Under the pieces are notes generated by a model. The model had not been told where the DNA came from, did no database searches, and worked only from the letters and a program-made list of their open reading frames with translations. A DNA stretch of 64,000 bases, taken from positions 979,849 through 1,043,848 of the forward strand of contig NC_009411.2 in assembly GCF_000002875.2 (NCBI RefSeq), in the 5' to 3' direction. Positions within the stretch are counted from its first letter, which is position 1; the number at the start of each line of letters is the position of its first letter. The translations under genes and the position numbers were made by a program. Positions 61,336 to 64,000 of the stretch are shown piece after piece. This DNA is from Leishmania infantum JPCM5 (Eukaryota > Euglenozoa > Kinetoplastea > Trypanosomatida > Trypanosomatidae).

Positions 61336-63193
61336 GCAGTGACCCTTCGCACCCTCTCCGCTGCCGCGCTGTGTGCCTTCTGCGTGACACCGTGTTTCCT
61401 TTCAGGTGGCCTGCGAGTCGCGCGACAGAGAGGCGTTGTGACTTCTCCTGCTGAAGGGAAGGCGATGACTCGTTGGGCGGAGAGCTTCCCTGCTCACTCC
61501 CCACATTTTCTTTTTGCGTTGTCCGTGACGAACCCCTCACCGCTTCTTGTTCGACTGACCTCATCGCTTACCCCGTCTCCGTGTTGTGTCTTCGGCCGAT
61601 CACTGCCGTTCTCTGTGTGTGTGTGCTCGTCTCTGCCTCTGCATGCTTGCGCCGCATCCTTCTTTTTCGCTGCCCTCTTGCTCATGTGCACGTACCCCTT
61701 TCTCGCCCTCCTCACCATGTCTGCCACTGGGTGTGAGACGTGATGGACAAGGGAAGAGGTAGACAGCGCACGGCTGTGGAGCTTATCAAACCGATAAGCA
61801 GCGATTCCACAAGGAGCGGTGCGCAAGCGGTCAGCGCACCCCCTCCTCTGGCGACGCTCAATACGTTGGCGCCATCGCCCGTGGCAGACCAGAAAAGTAT
61901 GGATGGGGGGGCCATCAGCTGCGTAAATCGCCGTCCTCTTACCCCCCCCCCCCCACTTTCTCTGATCTCACACCTGCGAGGGCAGGAAACATCGATGCGT
62001 GTGTGCGCCTGTGATGGCGGCGTATGCGAGAGGGTGCGCGGGGCGTGTGGAAAGCACCTCTCTGTATGTGCGTGAATGACCGACTCATCGACGCCTGCAC
62101 TCCGACACCGCCATGATGATGATGGCCATCGCGCATGCAGATGGGCACACGGAGAGGGTGACAGAAATGACAGATGCACTCGAGGGGACGCACGAGCTGC
62201 GAGTTGAAGAGCCGGCCGGAAGTGGGCAGCGGGGTGCCCGCCTCCCCCCCCCCCCCCGCAAACCCCACGCGAGGAAAGCGCTGCCACACCAAAGCAAGAG
62301 ACCGAAAACGAACACACACACACACACACGAAGGAGCGTTCGCGGAGAGGGAGAGAGAAGGAGGTGAGAGCACCCGGAGTGGTCGCCGGTGCGGTGCCGG
62401 CCGGTGCCGGCTTGAATTTCATATTTTCTTGGTTTGATTGCGGGTGTCGAGAAGTCGGCGGTCGATGCTGTGGCGAGGTTGATCAGGTCACGCATCTGTG
62501 GCGTCTCTATTTCTCTTGGCCTGTCACCTTGCCTCTTCCACTCCCTCTCTCTCGTGCCTCTGCGCTCGATTTTAACGTCCGTCTTCTCCAACTAATCTCC
62601 GTGTGCAGTCTCTGCTGTGGCAGCAACGCACCGGTGTCTTCGCTTGTGTATGGCAGGCGTGGGTAACTCTGTGCGCACCGCACCAGCAGTAGCGCCCGTC
62701 AAGCCCTGCTGAGAGCAAGCGCTGTGACGTGCAGCTGCTGCCATCGATGCGGCAGGGCTCCTGTAGTCGAATTTCTTCACGGCGTTGCCACCTCAAGGGG
62801 CGGGGCTTCGGCTGGGTTGACGTGCCGATAGCGCGTGCACCACGCCGCGTGCCCTTCTCCCTTGTGTGCCAGTGGAGGAGGGGCCCCTTCATGCAGGAGG
62901 CTGCGCCTCTGCTTGCTTTTCGTCTTGCGCCTTCAGCTTTTCTACACACCTTCCTTCTCTTTGTGATGGCCCCGTGCCGCCCTGTGTGGATACCGACAGT
63001 GTAGTGGTTCCCTCTTTACGTAAGGCAGGTGAGCGAGAGAGCGTGTGCGTGGTTGGTGAGCGCTGACGAACACCGTTACCATTGCCAGTCCTCGCGCCTC
63101 CTTCGCACATTCGTATTTCTCCTCAGCAAGACTCCGTCTGCCACATCTATCTGTGTGTGTGTGGGCACTTGTTGGACATCTTCAGCAGCGGCC
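61336..63193. other. Long spacer (1.9 kb), no supported gene
   Basis: Contains C runs (61940-61954, 62245-62258), a CA tract (62313-62330) and pyrimidine tracts. Frames on both strands lack recognisable domains. The stretch at 63105-63190 would be the leader of the last gene. Confidence 0.55.
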
Positions 63194-64000
63194 ATGCCGT
63201 TCTTCTGCGTCGGCGATGCGGCCACTTGCCCATCGGAGGTGTGCGAGGACCTCGCCGCGAAGCCCATCACAGCGCACCACCAGCTCATCATCTCCACCGT
63301 CACCCACCAGTTAGGCCCGTTGGCTGGCGCTATCTGCCGCACCCTCATCCAGTCAGGGCCAATGTCGTTGAAGGACATCAGCGATGCCGTCCACCGCGAT
63401 GAGGAGGTGCGCGCCGTCGCCGCTGCTGCCGCCAACCGCGCTTCTGCCACCGGGGAGAAGACGACAGCGGTGCCGCCTACCCACCAAGTCGGCTCTAGCT
63501 TCCATGTCAACCTTGGTGACATTGCTTCGGTTAACGACGTTATTCACGAGGTGGCGGTGAAGGAGCTCGTGACGCGGCTAGTGGTGCATCGCCTCATCCA
63601 CGCAGACACGGCCACGCACCTATACGAGATACGCTACGGCAGCGCTATCCTTCTGCGCGTGCTTTTCCCGCTCCTTCTCCATTGCGCACGTCAGCAGTAC
63701 GGCGAGGCTGCCAAGTGCGTGCTTCTCGTAGTCTACCAGCTGGGCGTCGTACCGCCGCGCGCCGCAGTGCAGGTGGCGCTGAGTCGCACCCCCAGCATCA
63801 CCCGCGACGCGATCGAGTACGCTGTTGTTCGCATGGCCGAGGATGGGTGGCTAGTGCCGGTGCTCAACTCACCCACCGCAGCACCCGGTGCTACGACAGC
63901 GGCAAATGCGGCACGGCTGGCCGACCTGGCCCCCTCACACCCGGGCGGCAATGCCGATATGTGGAACACCACGACCCCGTACTCTGTGGGCCTCGAAGCC
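63194..64000 (+). CDS. RNA polymerase III subunit RPC3 (RPC82)-like, partial
   Basis: The first 269 residues of a protein that continues past the window. The pattern fits RPC3/RPC82: an N-terminal winged helix (LAGAICRTLIQSGPMSLKDI), then a strand-turn YEIRYGSAILLRVLFP, a long helix (HCARQQYGEAAKCVLLV), and a second winged helix ending YAVVRMAEDGWLVPV. In yeast and human RPC3 the same series of extended winged helices serves the Pol III initiation subcomplex that opens tRNA and 5S promoters. Residues about 85-105 are an Ala/Thr insertion. The frame stays open to the last base. The family call rests on layout rather than on a signature motif. Confidence 0.7.
   Translation, partial: MPFFCVGDAATCPSEVCEDLAAKPITAHHQLIISTVTHQLGPLAGAICRTLIQSGPMSLKDISDAVHRDEEVRAVAAAAANRASATGEKTTAVPPTHQVGSSFHVNLGDIASVNDVIHEVAVKELVTRLVVHRLIHADTATHLYEIRYGSAILLRVLFPLLLHCARQQYGEAAKCVLLVVYQLGVVPPRAAVQVALSRTPSITRDAIEYAVVRMAEDGWLVPVLNSPTAAPGATTAANAARLADLAPSHPGGNADMWNTTTPYSVGLEA

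Overview
The window looks like nuclear DNA from a trypanosomatid of the Leishmania kind (Leishmaniinae), judged from sequence alone. The genes are GC-rich and intronless. Every one I accept from 15.4 kb to the end lies on the + strand, as in a polycistronic transcription unit. Starts are preceded by polypyrimidine tracts followed by an AG, the signature of spliced-leader trans-splicing, and spacers are rich in GT/CA microsatellites. The gene set suits a flagellated kinetoplastid: axonemal dynein heavy chain, tubulin-tyrosine ligase, R2TP-type TPR protein, bacterial-type GH32 protein. I cannot name the species.

Region by region. 1-3.4 kb: no gene I can support, becoming strongly C-rich on the + strand toward its right end. 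3.4-13.8 kb: one uninterrupted minisatellite of 162 units of 64 bp, with higher-order block duplications; it has no stop codon in any of six frames. 13.8-15.4 kb: strongly G-rich on the + strand, no gene, one short assembly gap and a perfect 21-nt inverted repeat. The strand composition therefore flips across the array, so this is a candidate transcription start, strand-switch or replication region for the gene cluster that follows.

15.4-46 kb holds, in order: a GH32 invertase-like protein lacking its catalytic nucleophile; a VAMP7-type R-SNARE; a helical-repeat protein; two small membrane proteins; an RPAP3-like R2TP subunit; a type A DnaJ with a CaaX box; an aldo/keto reductase; a HOP2-like meiotic recombination protein; a FAM21-like WASH-complex subunit; a FabG-like reductase; a coiled-coil protein; a protein kinase cut by an assembly gap; a complete CAMK-type kinase; PRP19; tubulin-tyrosine ligase; and a small basic protein whose leader carries a 13-bp minisatellite.

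46.9-59.9 kb is a single 4,338-codon inner-arm axonemal dynein heavy chain. 59.9-63.2 kb is a long spacer containing the broken remains of a secreted Cys-rich protein. The window ends inside a gene resembling RNA polymerase III subunit RPC3. Functional links are loose, as is usual for kinetoplastid clusters. Several genes touch cytoskeleton or flagellum (dynein, TTL, RPAP3-like) or endosomal traffic (R-SNARE, FAM21-like).
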